Positions 36,776-48,484 of a stretch of 64,000 bases of DNA are shown piece after piece; the stretch's first letter is position 1, and each line of letters starts with the position of its first letter. A program made the position numbers and the translations under genes. The DNA is taken from contig NW_025064894.1 of assembly GCF_019112545.1 (NCBI RefSeq), positions 710,297 through 774,296 on the forward strand, written 5' to 3'. The notes beneath the pieces are model-generated. The model ran no database searches, was not told the origin of the DNA, and saw only the letters and a list, made by a program, of their open reading frames with translations. The DNA is from Guyanagaster necrorhizus (Eukaryota; Basidiomycota; Agaricomycetes; Agaricales; Physalacriaceae).

Positions 36776-36789
36776 ATTAGCTTGAAGCT
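36776..36789 (+). promoter_or_regulatory. E4 primer-binding site (self-priming type)
   Basis: ATTAGCTTGAAGCT directly follows the LTR. It does not begin with TGG, as tRNA-primed sites do. It is complementary to AGCTTCGAGCTAA inside the LTR apart from a decayed CpG. Equivalent sites sit at the same place in E2 and E3. Confidence 0.65.
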
Positions 36790-36831
36790 TTTAGCTTCCC
36801 TTTTTCAAGCCCAATCATGCTGAGAAACTGA

Positions 36832-39800
36832 ATGTCCCTTGCCATCAACTCTGCTGATCCAAATTTCACTCATGAGTTCTTCAAACTTCTTGCTTCTATC
36901 ATTGGAACTTTATTAGGATTATTGGTGATCATACAGCTGTGCTGTGGATGCCAATCAATCACCACCTGAGCTATCTGACATTACCAAGAATTTCAGCATA
37001 TTCAACATATCTTATAGAATATCATCTCTGACCTCCCCCTTCACAACATTCCTCCCTCTATCAGACAGTCCTTCCAGCCTCAGGAAGAATCTATATCTGA
37101 AACCATCTCTAGAAGCATATCTCAAGAACATCCTAGAGAAGAAACACACAGATATTCCTTCTGACCTCTGATGGCTATTATCAGAGATGATAGCAACTCC
37201 TGGGCCATCAGATTCCAAAGACTAAGATCTGACATGCCAATTCCATGCATTGAGCACATGAATGTCTCCAGCTATGTCCCTATGATGAAGGCCACCCTCT
37301 CAACTGCATCCTCCAAGCCTGGCATTGGACACCATGCCAGAGACTCTCTTGATGTCACTAAGATGGCTCAAAGGAGTAGAAGTACCTTGCCTAATGATGG
37401 ACATGAGTCTCTATATACAACACTGACCAGAAGTGGAGAGAGTTTTTCTGCTGAGCTTTATATTGGAAACCAGAGTACTAACAGCAAGAGAGGAAGAACA
37501 GGCATCATCAGAACTGATGATGTATTCTTTACTGACAATAGCAACAAAGAAAGATACTGGTAGACTGCAGCAGCAGCTGTCAACTGAATGGAATGCTATG
37601 CAGCTTGCAGAGCTGGCCACATATGAATGCCATCAGGTGTATCACAACCAGCTAATCTCATCAATCCAGTCCTCCTCCGAGAGAATGAAATACAATATAC
37701 TGACTCCCTTGCCAAATACCTTGTGAAGCAGGCACATATTGAGCATGAAGAAGTATGAGAGAATATCTTCTTCAGATGCTATTTCTGAAATAGAGAGACC
37801 ACCAAATAGAGAATGGACTCTGAGAGCTCTTACATCAGCACTTCTGAAATTGAGTACAACTATAGTGCTTCTGACTCCTCATTCTAGGAGTCTAGCACCT
37901 CTGCCCCCTCTAAGCCCAACCCATAGGTGGTACCCCTCAAAGGCATTATCTATGTAGACAATGTCCACTGATAAGCATCACTTGACTTTGACAACAATCA
38001 TCTATTATTCTATAGGACTGACTCAATCACTGACACCAATGATATCCTAGTCCAGGAAGGAGACCTACAAAGTATAGGAGGAGACCTTGGGGGTGATGAC
38101 AAGCACATTGACCCTACTGGAGACCTCCAGTGAGTTCTGGATGGATGTATCACAATGCTCTTCCTCTGACCTTGCTTCTACTGAAACTTCTACTAATATT
38201 GCAGAGTAATGGTGGCAGAAACAGCAAGGTGAGAGACCAAGGAGCAGCAATGAGGAAGATAAGTGTCTTCTCCTTGCTCCAGACCTAGCGATGCTGGACT
38301 CAGTACCCAGCAGCAGCAGCAGCAGCAGCAGTCAGGCTGATCTGGACATCTATGACCTGTGTGACAGTTTTCTCTTCAAGAGAGATGAGGGTGAGATGGA
38401 TGATAAGAAAGAGAATGGAGAACTGAGGAAAGAGGATCCTCTCACTGAGTGAGAGAGTATGTTCACACAATATCTGATGGAAGAAGAATTGAGCAGAAGA
38501 GTGCAGGAGACATGCTAGGAGGAGTTCTTATGACTGTACTGGGAAGGTACAGCCACTTTATAGACAGATAACATCTGGTTGGTGTTGCCTATGGGACAAA
38601 GGTATACTGCCACTGACAGAGTCAAGCACACAGATATTCTCCAATATGTAGCCACCAAGCAGGCTATTTTTATTTATAACAAAAAATATTTAGGATTTTA
38701 ATTAGCACTGTTACTGGCATATAAGTCAAAGTTTGACATTGGACCAATGCTGTGGATACTGAGCATCACATCCAGTTGAGCTATATATACAGCACCCTTG
38801 ATTTGGACCACTTTCTCTCAATACATGTTCACTACCTCAGCTGTCTGCAGTATAGCATCTCAGCTCACACAAAGCCAACCCAGGCTGAGGAATCCCTATC
38901 AACACCTGTGGGCCCAGCTGACATGCTGACCATTTGCCAGACAGCCTCCATCTGACAAAGCTGAAGGGAGTGGAAATGCCTCAGAAGATGCAGAAGAAGA
39001 TGACTCTAAAGTGGTGGAATTAGGGTTCACCATCGAGAACAGGCACATTGTGTGCAAGAAGGCACTGCCATTAGGGAGTCCCATTGCTAATAACAGCTTT
39101 CTCTATTCATTCCCAGGATCTCCAACAATCTGGAATATCCTGTTCTTCAGTGGGATCCCAAACCTGATGACTGCTCTGGCAGCTGATACAGCAGTCATCA
39201 ACTGCTGACCAGACCTTTTATAGAAGCCCTATCCCTTCAAAGGAGCCTCTGATGACATTGATCACTTTCTCATCAATTGCAATCAATACTTTCAAGTATA
39301 TATACTTTTCTTCATGTTTGATATGTATAAAGTCAGGTTTGCCACCACCTATCTTGAGGACAAGGCAAAAATATGATGGGTACTTCTTGCCCCCACATTC
39401 TAGTCAACCACAAGACAACATCACTGATATCCCTTGTAGCTAGTATTCAAACAAATAGTGATTAACAAGTTTACTGATCTAGTAGTCCAAGAAGTACACA
39501 AGCAGAAGATGAAGGAGTACAAGATGAGCAATAAGCCAGCCACTGAATACTTCAACAGGTTAAAGTGACTCAGCAAACTCACTGAGGTCTAGGATGATAT
39601 TGCAGACACAGGATAGATGGTCAAGTACATAAAGATGGGAGCATCACCCTCCTATCTGAAGATTATCTCAGATATCAGACATGGTATCCTGAAGGGATAT
39701 GACAAATGAAAGGCCTGCATCATTATCATATACAGGGAGAGACAGTGACAAAAGACTGAGTCAATGACTTTGACCTCATCAGAACAGAAGCAACAGGGGC

Positions 39801-40125
39801 AGAGAGTGAAAAATACCCTCTCCAGCTCAAATATATCCACCAAGCCCAGCAGCTCAACTCTAACTTCCTTATATGACAAGAAGAAAACCAGTACAGGCAT
39901 GACATTTACTGGAATGAGTAAGCCTATAGATGTGAATTGACTCAAGAAGAAGGGTAAGTGCTTTAATTGTAGCCAGAAGGGCCACATAGCATGAGACTGT
40001 TCACAGAAGAAGAATAAGCACATCTGAGAAGACTTACAGGCACTGATCACTGAGTTACAGAAGAAAGAAAAAGACCTTGGACCAGAGATAAAGGTCAAGG
40101 AGGTAAAAGGCCAGGCTGAGCAGTG
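36832..40125 (+). pseudogene. E4 ORF1: N-terminal hydrophobic helix, extension, Gag capsid, CCHC
   Basis: The ATG at 36,832 lies about 43 bp after the primer site, as in E3. Residues about 19-37 are hydrophobic (LLASIIGTLLGLLVIIQLC), preceded by INSADPNFTHEFFK, and followed by a TGA where the family likely had CGA. A long Ser/Glu-rich extension (to about 39,150) includes a poly-Ser or poly-Gln run from (CAG)8. It is followed by a capsid (about 39,160-39,720), the knuckle CFNC-QKGHIA-DC (39,959-40,000, one stop) and a Lys/Glu tail. The extension is far longer than a usual Ty3 Gag N-terminus. Capsid and knuckle package the RNA; the role of the helix is unknown. Confidence 0.7.
38308..38331 (+). 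repeat. (CAG)8 microsatellite in E4 ORF1
   Basis: Eight perfect CAG units. In the ORF1 frame that leads to the acidic downstream segment they encode a serine run. The position is coding and not a promoter or array. Confidence 0.9.
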
Positions 40126-40539
40126 AGTGATTCCACTGACTTGGCCAGAACAAAGAATGGTGTGTCACAAGCAGATGCTGGGTGGACTGATTCCATCTCT
40201 GTAGTACCATCTATGTCTAAATTATGCATGCATTCAAATATACCTGACTTCACTGCTCAAAAATAAGAATTGTCTAAGAAAACAACTCAACTGCCTATAG
40301 GCTGAACAGGAGCAGTGAGCACCACTAGTTGGCTAAAGCCATTCGACACCAAGTGGACTCAGTGAGCTATCAAGGACATGAAGGATGAAGCCATGATAAA
40401 AACCATGCTCAGGAACTGAGTCCACAAAACCTGAGCCAAAGAAGTGGTCAATGAAGTAATAGAGAGGATAAGGAAGGCAGAATGCTGTTAAGCCTTGGAA
40501 TGGCTTAATGGGCTCTGAGAACCATGGAAATTTATCTGA

Positions 40540-40900
40540 TGATCCAAGACCTCAGGCTGAGACCTTCTGGCCAAAGCTCAGATTGAGATGCTCACATCTC
40601 AGAGTGTTTATACAGTAACCACTCTGATTGACAGTGGCTGTATAGGCAGCTCCATCAATTATGCTTTTGTCACTAAGCACAATCTACCCACTTAGGTCAC
40701 AGCAGCTCTGATCTCAGTCTATAGTGCAGACAGCACCAAGAACCAAGCTGGTTCAATTATTGAATTTGTGGAGCTCAGACTCACAATCAGTGACCATTCT
40801 GAAAGAATTGACTTAGCCATCACCAATCTAGAGACTAAGGAGATTTTTCTTAGCTATGACTAGCTGATTCACTACAACCTGTTGATTAACTGGAAGACCA
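40540..40900 (+). pseudogene. E4 protease relic
   Basis: TLIDSGCIGSSINYAFVTKH (about 40,621-40,680) is a retropepsin active-site region with the catalytic DSG intact (40,630-40,638). Downstream VEFVELRLTI and ERIDLAITNL follow the fold as in E2. A stop replaces a Trp/Arg position near 40,861. Confidence 0.7.
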
Positions 40901-42560
40901 GATAAATCACATTCATCTGATGTTGGTGCCAGAAGATTCTATTTGAACTCTCTGATGAAGATCTGGAAGATTGGTGGGATGAGGAGATAGAGGACAGTGA
41001 AACTATTCTCACAGTTGATCTGCAAAAGGCCTTATACATCTGTGCCATACATCACACCAATGACTTGGCTGCAAAGGCCAATGCAGAAAAGGAGAACAAG
41101 ACATTTGAGAAGATAGTGTCTGAATGAGCATAGGATTATCAGGACCTGTTTGATAAAGAAAGCTTTAATAAACTACCTGATCCAAAACTATGGGATCATG
41201 CAATCAAGTTGATCCCAAATGCTAACACTAATTTGGATTGCAAGATGTATCCACTTAACAACAATGAGCAACAAGAGCTTGATCAGTTTCTGGAGAAAAA
41301 CCTCTCCAGTGGATGAATTAGGCTATCAAAGTCTCTGATGGTCTCCCCTTTCTTCTTTATCAAGAAGAAAGATGGCAAGCTCTGGCTGGTGCAGGATTAC
41401 TGGAAACTCAATGAAATGATGATCAAGAATCATTATCCACTTCCACTAATCTCTGAACTAATAGACAAGCTCTGTAGTGCCCAATACTATATCAAGTTGG
41501 ATGCCTGATAAGGCTATAATAATATGCACATCAAAGGAGGTGATAAATGGAAGGCTGTCTTCCACACTAACTGAAGGCTGTTCAAGCCTATAGTTATATT
41601 CTTTGAACTCACAAATTCACCAGCAACCTTCTAATAGATGATGAATGATATATTCAAAAATCTCATCACTATGGGAAAGGTCACAATCTACTTGAATGAT
41701 ATTCTTATCATGTCTAAGACCAAAGAGGAACACCAACAGCTAGTACAACAAGTACTAGCTCTTATGAGGAAGCACCAACTATTCCTCAAGGCTGAGAAAT
41801 GTGAATTCAAGATACTCAAGACCAAGTATCTCAGAGTCATTATCAGCAAAGAAAGCATTAGGATGGACCCTGTCAAAGTAGCAGGAGTAACAGAGTGGCC
41901 AGAACTGACTAAGAAGAAGGAAGAAGGAATTACAGTCCTTCCTCAGATTCATGAACTTCTACTGACAGTTCATCTGAGACTACAGCAAGGTGGTCCAACT
42001 GATGATCCAACTAACCAGCAATGCACCATGGGCCTAGAGCTCAGCCTAACAATTGGCATTCAATGATCTTAAATGCTGACTAGTGGAGGATATAGTTCTC
42101 ATCATTTCAACACAAGATGGAAAATTCTGCATAGAAGCCAACTCCAGCAAGAGTACCATTGGAGCTATACTCTCTCAGGAACAAGAGGGCCAATGGTACC
42201 CAGTCATGTTTCTATTGAAAACACTAACCATCACAGAATGCAATTATGAGATATACAATAAGGAATTACTCACAATAATGCTCACCCTGGCTGAATGGTG
42301 ACATTATCTCATCAGATTAGTTCAGACTTTTGAAATCTGAACTAATCATCAAAACCTCCAATACTTCTAAGTACTACAGAAGCTAAACCACCAACAGGCC
42401 TGATGGGTTATAGAATTATTGGAATATGACTATATGCTGCACCATAAAGTGAAAGCAGCCAACAAGAAGGTGGATCTGTTGAGTAGGAGGGCAGATTATG
42501 ACCAAGGAGGAAATGACAATAAGGAAGTTGTTCTGCTCAAATCCAAACACTTTTGTGCTA
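40901..42560 (+). pseudogene. E4 reverse transcriptase and RNase H relic
   Basis: N-terminal linker at 40,950-41,260. Fingers include KSLMVSPFFFIKKKDGKL and YWKLNEMMIKNHYPLP. In the palm the catalytic motif is YLND (41,689-41,700), the first Asp changed to Asn. The thumb is at 41,750-41,930. RNase H (42,083-42,500) has FCIEANSSKSTIGAILSQEQ with the DAS/DSS core decayed to EANSS. Four stops lie in the fingers and palm. Confidence 0.8.
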
Positions 42561-42886
42561 TAGTCATGCTAACCAAGGAGGAAATTCATGAATGAATCAA
42601 GAGTGTGACATGAGACACTCAGAAATGGGACCAGCAAATGACCCCATCACTCAATCATGAATGAGGCATGAAGAAGGAGAAAGAAATGATCTATTATGAT
42701 GGATAGATTTATATTCCCTGAGACTAGACACTTTATGGCAAAATAATAGCCACATGTCATGACCATGTGACTGCTGGACACCCAGGGATTGCCAAGATGA
42801 AGGAACTGATACTATGGGAGTACTGGTGGCCCAAGATGGGCCAAGACATAGAATAATACATCAAAGCATGCAAGACTTGCCAATGA
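42561..42886 (+). pseudogene. E4 integrase N-terminus, truncated
   Basis: The HHCC zinc finger is readable: CHDHVTAGHPGIAKMKEL, then YWWPKMGQDI and YIKACKTCQ (about 42,750-42,883). The sequence leaves the family consensus after CCAATGATG and becomes R1. The DDE core, chromodomain and 3' LTR are absent. Confidence 0.8.
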
Positions 42887-44276
42887 TGATATACAGGCTA
42901 CATATCCAGCCCTATAATTTGCAAATTCTGCATAACACACTAAAATATGCTAGTAACTGAGAATCATTAGCCAGTAGAGGACTATGGCTGAGGCTCTGAG
43001 CTGATAGTCATGCTAGTCATCAATACTAAGTCCAAAAAGGGACTTTGTAAAAATAACATGGCCTAAGGATAAAAATCCTAAGTCAGGTTTGAACTTAGAA
43101 AAGGTTCTACACTACACCTTGGAAAATACTAAGTCCAATTTGGACTTAGAAATGATACCTCAAATAAGGCCAATTCTACATGCCACTAAGACAAGTATAT
43201 TCTAAGACAGCTAGAGGTATAATACCATAGCCAGTTGTGGAGTATTGAGTAAAGATAGCATCATCCAGGAGCAGTAAGAAGAGAGACCCAATGATCTGTG
43301 GCTAGCACTCTGAGTTTTGACTGAAATGCCTAAGTCCAAATTTCCTAGATATCAGGTGACCTAAGGGACTTAGAATTGAGAGGAATAGAGTGGATAGGAT
43401 TGGTTGACCAGGCCTGATTGATCGAGCTACTAAGAATAACTCAGAGGATTAAAACTCTGGGTAGATAGAAAGGAGTTAGATACTCACAGGCACTGTAGGC
43501 TTAAAATAAAGCTGTGTGGTCATCAGGCAGATCTGGGCGAGCCTAAGAGAGTCCAGAAGTGCTCCCATTCCAGAATAATGGCATGATTCTACTTCAAACA
43601 GGAGAAATATTATTTTGAATGCTTTATTTATAGATTCTGTATCTGTTGTTGATGTATAAAAGAAGGGAATGGAGGGGAAATAGCAAGAAAGCGACCCACC
43701 CCCATGTTCAGGCCTTCTAGCCCACTGTAGCTAGTCCCTGGAACAATGGATTTTGAGTTCTGCTTCGACTTAGTGATTTATTTAAGTTGCTTTGTCATTT
43801 AGAGAGGATTGGATTGGAATAATAACTGTATTTTGGATTTTGGATTAATTTGAGTTCCAAACTATAAGGGTTTCAGCATCAGAATACAAGTTCTTCAGTT
43901 TTGAGGACTGCTAGCCAGCCAAGAGTGCAGCTAGTCAAGCCTAAGTGCTTGATAGACTTAGTATTTGGGTTTTGGAATATTCTAAGTTGATTTGGAGTGC
44001 AATTTGGCATTGATTCTAAGTCCTAATTATACTTAAACATTGCTATAAACTACTCTCATGAGTATTGCATCTTTGAAAGCAAGATAGAGTTGAATAACTG
44101 TCTTTATTGACTGTTTCTTTAATTTTACTTAAGACTGCAAGAGTGCTTCTATCATACTCAAAACAACTGACCTCAACTGTATTTGGTGATTGTGTATTGA
44201 GTGGTTAGGTGTTGGTGTTTGAGAGTTCATTCCTCATTCACCTCTCTTAGTCATTTAGCTGTCACCAAGCACATCA
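42887..44276 (+). repeat. R1 dispersed repeat, copy 2
   Basis: 1,390 bp, better preserved than copy 1 (6,110-7,458) and with about four CpG. It starts TGATATAC and ends near CCAAGCACATCA, so the termini are roughly inverted. A TATA-like TGTATAAAAG at about 43,653 is followed by a purine-rich tract. No protein was read. A long solo LTR or a non-autonomous element would fit. It joins E4 integrase to the middle of the E2 LTR, so its flanks are not one target. Confidence 0.7.
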
Positions 44277-44560
44277 GCAAGCTGTCTTAAATATTATATG
44301 AGTCATAACTAATAATAATACTATCTATTGTGTGTCATTGAGTCCTCTGTGCTCATTGTCCTTGGGCATTGCTACCATACATAAAAGACTGATTGTGCAT
44401 CATCAGCAATGCTGTTGCATCGAAAGATAATAATGAACTTGGCTAGTTGTGATGACTAAGCCTTATCCCATGGTCTTAAGCACTTGTGTTGGTGCCCTGA
44501 CTAAGCATAAATAGGGGTTAATCATAGAAAATAAGAAATAGAAATAGAAAAATTATAACA
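44277..44560 (-). repeat. E2 3' LTR, truncated
   Basis: 284 bp matching 62,330-62,614 closely, right end AATTATAACA. The distal part (about 190 bp) is replaced by R1 copy 2. TTACCCTCTCCTTAAG beyond it is the polypurine tract read on the other strand. Confidence 0.85.
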
Positions 44561-46080
44561 TTACCCTCTCCTTAAGACCATCATCCTGATGGCTTAATTT
44601 AGGGATAATTTATATTCATGTATAGTGTCATCCACATTCATTAGTTGTTCATTAACCCATTGGTTGGATTCCAGTCCATATCCTTTTCAGCTAACCATTG
44701 TTGTTGTTCCTCTGCCCTTCACTCTGATTTTCATGAGTTTATGATTCAGGACTTGGTCAATCTTATAATGTTCTTTATCATTGATTAGTTCAGGGGGTGG
44801 CAGCAGTGGTCACTCTTGATATGGGAACACCAGTGTGATATATAGAGAGAGTAATGATTCATTGAAAGTGTCATGTATTTTTCACATTGTTGGGAGAAGG
44901 AGTTTGTAGACAGAGAATCTGATTTTGTTTATAATATAGAATGGACCAGTCCATTTGTCAGCTAACTTGTGCTTTGGGCATGGCAGATGGAGGTTTGTCA
45001 TGTTGAGCCAAACCTTATCATTGGTGTGGTATTTATATGCAGGGTGGCAATATTTATCATACTGTTTTTTCATGGTTGTTGCAGTCTTTTTAAGGGCCAT
45101 TTTAGTTTCTGAGTGGATTTTTGCCATTGTGATGGCAAAATCTGTTGATGCAGGTGTGGTGGTGTGATGATGTTCAGTTTGCATGATGTTTGAGTGTTGG
45201 CCATAGTTGACAAAAAACAGTATCTTTTCTGTGGCTGAGTGCATACAGTTCTTGTGCTGAAAGGCAGCAAGAGCTAGCCATTTCACCCAGTCATCTTGTC
45301 AATAGTTTATGAAGAGATGAAGGTACTTCTCCACCTCTTGGTTGGCCCACTCTGTTTGGCCATCTGTTTGTGGATGATATGTGGTAGATGCATTTTATTT
45401 GATATTTAAAAGGTGATAGAGATCATCCAAGAATTTGGAGATGAATTGGGGTTCCCTGTCTGAGATGACCACTTGGAGCATACTATATTTAGCATACACT
45501 TCATCATGCAGGATTTTCACCCATTCTTCAGAGGTTAACTCTATGAAACATGTGATCAGGATGATGGCTTTTAGGAAGTGATTGACTATGACAATGATGG
45601 CATTATAGCCATTATATTCTAGTAGACTGGTTATCATATCTATAGAGATATGAGTCCAGGGGGTCATTGGGACTTTATTCAGATAAAGTGGTGCCATGCA
45701 GAGTTGTGTTGATGACTTACTCCATTGGCACACCTCACATGCCTTGACATATTGGATAATGTCATTGCCTATTTTGGGCCACCAGTATTCCTGTAATATG
45801 AGTTCCTTTATCTTAGTGATGCCAGGATGACCAGCAGTTACATGGTCATGGCAGATGGCAATGATCTCACTCCTTAATGCATGATCCCTGGGGATATAAA
45901 TTTGCCCATTATAGTGGATCATGCTACTTTCTTTCATCATGCCTCACTCATGATTGAGAGACAGAGCAATCTGTTGATTCCATTTGTGATTGTCACAAGT
46001 GGCACTTTTGATTTGTTCATGAATCTCCTCCTCTGTCAGCATGATCATAGCCTGAAAATATTCAGACCTAAGTAGTGTGA
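44561..46080 (-). pseudogene. E2 integrase and chromodomain relic
   Basis: Read on the minus strand, 45,395-45,940 (181 aa open) carries the HHCC finger (HDHVTAGHPG, YVKACEVC) and the core with Asp in SIDMITSLLEY and VISDREPQF. The Glu block [16 protein letters not shown] is at about 45,310-45,370, and 44,882-45,286 is the C-terminal half (134 aa open). The chromodomain is at about 44,600-44,800 (KEHYKIDQVLNHKLMKIRVK, then KGYGLESNQWVNE). It is the best-preserved integrase in the window, with only a few stops. Confidence 0.85.
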
Positions 46081-47560
46081 CTCCTTCATTGTTGCTCCTG
46101 CCTTGGTTGTGGTTAGCTCATTGACTAAAGAGGTCTGTCTTCTTATTTGCCATTCCTGCTTTGTGATGAAGAGTATATTGATATTGACTGAGTTCAGTGA
46201 CCCATCAGGCTTGTCAGTGGTTTAGTTTTTGCAGTTGTCAGAAGTATTGAAGATTTTGATGATCTGTCCAGATTTCAAAAATCTCCATGGCTCTAATTAG
46301 ATAATGTCACCATTCTTCTAGGGCAAGCATAATGGCAAGCAACCCCTTGTCATAGATTTTATAATTCTATTCAGTGGCTATAAGAGCCTTTAATAGAAAT
46401 ATGACAGGGTGCCATTTTCCCTCCTGTTCCTGAGACAAGACTGCACCAATGGCTCCTTCACTTGAGTTAGCTTCAATGCAGAATCTCCCTTCTTGTGTTA
46501 GGATAGCAAGAATGACATCTTTGGCCAGTTGTCATTTGAGATCATCAAATGTGAGCTGTTGAGAAGGTCCCCATGCTCAAAGGGCATTTCTGGTCAGCTG
46601 AGTCATTGGACAGACTACTTTGCTATAGTTTCAGATGAACCATCAGTAGAAATTCATGAATCCCAAAAATGACTGAAGTTTCTTTTTTCTGGTGGGCTCC
46701 AGCTATTCAGTGACACCAGCAACTTTAATGGAATCCATCTATATGCTCTCTTCACTGATGATCACCTCAAGATACTCAGTTTTGAGTATCTTGAACTTGC
46801 ACTTTTCTGCCTTGAGAAACAGTTTATGCTTCCTCATTAGAGCTAGTACTTGTCATACTAGCTTCCAGTGTTCTTCTTTTGTTTTTGACATGATCAAGAT
46901 GTTGTTGAGATAGATTGTGACTTTGCCAGTGGAGATGAGATCCTTGAAAATGTCATTCATCATCCATTGGAAAGTGGCAGGAGAGTTGGTAAGTCCGAAG
47001 AACATTACTGTTGGTTTGAATAGCCCATGATTCATTTGGAAGGTGGTCTTCTATTCATCACCTTTCTTGATTTGGACATTGTTATATCTCCAATGAATGT
47101 CAAGCTTGGTGTAGTATTTAGCTTCCCAGAGTTTATCTATTAGTTCTAAAATTAGAGGAAGAGAATATCAGTTTTTGATTGTCATCCCATTGAGTTTGCA
47201 GTAATCTTGGACTGGTTGGAGTTTGCCATCCTTCTTTTTAATAAAGAAGAACAGTGATGCTATAGGAGATTTTAATGGCTGAATTCTCTCACTGGACAAG
47301 TTCTCATCCAAAAACTTGTTGAGTTCCTGTTGCTCATTATTCCTGAGAGGGTAGATTTTGCAATTGAGATTCACATTGGCATTTGGGATAAGTTCAATTG
47401 CATGATTCCATGGCTTGGGTTCAGGGAGTTCATCAAAACTCTCCTTCTCAAATAGGTTCTTAAAGTCTCATGCTCACTCTGGCATCATCTCTTCAAACAT
47501 CTTCTCCTGCTTCTGCTCATTCACCTTGGCTGCCAGGTTATTAGCATAGTGTATGGCCCA
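46081..47560 (-). pseudogene. E2 reverse transcriptase and RNase H relic
   Basis: Read on the minus strand, the linker and fingers are at 47,168-47,500 (PIASLFFFIKKKDGKLQPVQ). The palm at 46,853-47,035 ([20 protein letters not shown]) has the motif YLNN (46,901-46,912), both catalytic Asp changed to Asn. RNase H is at about 46,200-46,600. The polymerase cannot be active. Confidence 0.85.
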
Positions 47561-48484
47561 GATATGAAGCTCTTGTTGTATATCAATGGTGAGGATGGCC
47601 TCCCCATCCTCTATTTCCCTGTCCTATCAATCCTCAGGATCCTCATCAGAGAGTTCAAATGGCAGCTTTCGACATTTGCACCAAGTGAATATCATTTTTC
47701 CAGTCTTCCAGTTGGTGAGCAGATTGTGCCTAATCAACCAGTCATGTCTGAGGAAAATTTCTTTGGTGCCTAAGTCAGTTATAACCAGATCTATTCTTTT
47801 GAAGTGATCTCCAATTGCAAGCCTCAGTTTGACAAATTCAGTGATCAAACCAGCCTGATTTTTGGTTCCATCAGTATTATAGACAGGTATTGGGGCTGCA
47901 GTTGCCTGAGTGAGAAGCTGGTGCTTGTTGACAAAAGCCCAGTTGATTGAGCTGCCAGTGCAGCCGCTGTTGATTAATGCAGTTACTGCATAAGTTGATT
48001 GAGATGTAAGCATTTCAATCTGTGCCTTTGCTAGTAAGTCCTGTCCTGGCATCCTGGCCTGTCAGATGAATTTTTTAAGTCCTCAGAGTTCATCAAGCCA
48101 CTCTAGAGCCCTACACTGTTCTATCTCCTTCATTCCTTTGATCATTTCATCAACCACCTCCTCAGTTCAGGCTTTGTGAACCCAGTTCTTGAGTATGACT
48201 TTTGCCACAGATTTATCCCTGGCATCTTTGATGGCTTGCCAGATCCATTCAGTGTCAAATGGTTTGAGCCAATGGATGGGGTTCTCTATCCCCATTCGGC
48301 CTTATAGTGTTTGAGTTTTTTCTTGTAATTTATCAGTGTGCATGGTTGATAACTGGGGTATATTCAAATGTGTAGATAAGTCAGGCATATTCATAACTAT
48401 AGAGGAACTATTAGTTTAGTTATTGGTCACTAGTTGCACACCATAAAAGTCCTTGGCCAGCCCAGTGGAATCACTCACTGGCTG
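47561..48484 (-). pseudogene. E2 protease region relic
   Basis: The open stretch 47,627-48,052 (141 aa, minus) is a retropepsin domain: VTALINSGCTGSSINWAFVN with NSG (47,963-47,971) where DSG is needed, then ITEFVKLRLAIGDHFKRIDL and EIFLRHDWLIRHN. The Asp to Asn change (ATCGAC to ATCAAC) is a CpG transition. The linker to Gag (48,070-48,484) is broken. Confidence 0.8.

Larger units (their letters stand above)
36308..42886 (+). mobile_element. E4: plus-strand Ty3 chromovirus, 3'-truncated
   Basis: 5' LTR, self-complementary primer site, ORF1/Gag, protease, reverse transcriptase, RNase H and the integrase zinc finger are read in order on the plus strand. The element then stops at 42,886 against R1 copy 2. 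It is the only long element in this orientation. It is better preserved than E5, and many of its stops are TGA where the frame needs Arg (CGA decay). Confidence 0.85.

Noticed and set aside
36776..36789. tRNA-type primer-binding site after the Ty3 LTRs
   Set aside because: The site does not start with TGG and pairs better with the LTR itself, so self-priming was preferred.
38308..38331. CRISPR or regulatory array at the CAG repeat
   Set aside because: It is a perfect trinucleotide run in ORF1 without spacers. No CRISPR-like array exists anywhere in the window.
39652..40098. 148-aa minus-strand open stretch with hydrophobic look
   Set aside because: It is antisense to the E4 Gag tail and zinc knuckle. 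The Phe/Leu richness comes from the antisense of Lys/Glu codons.
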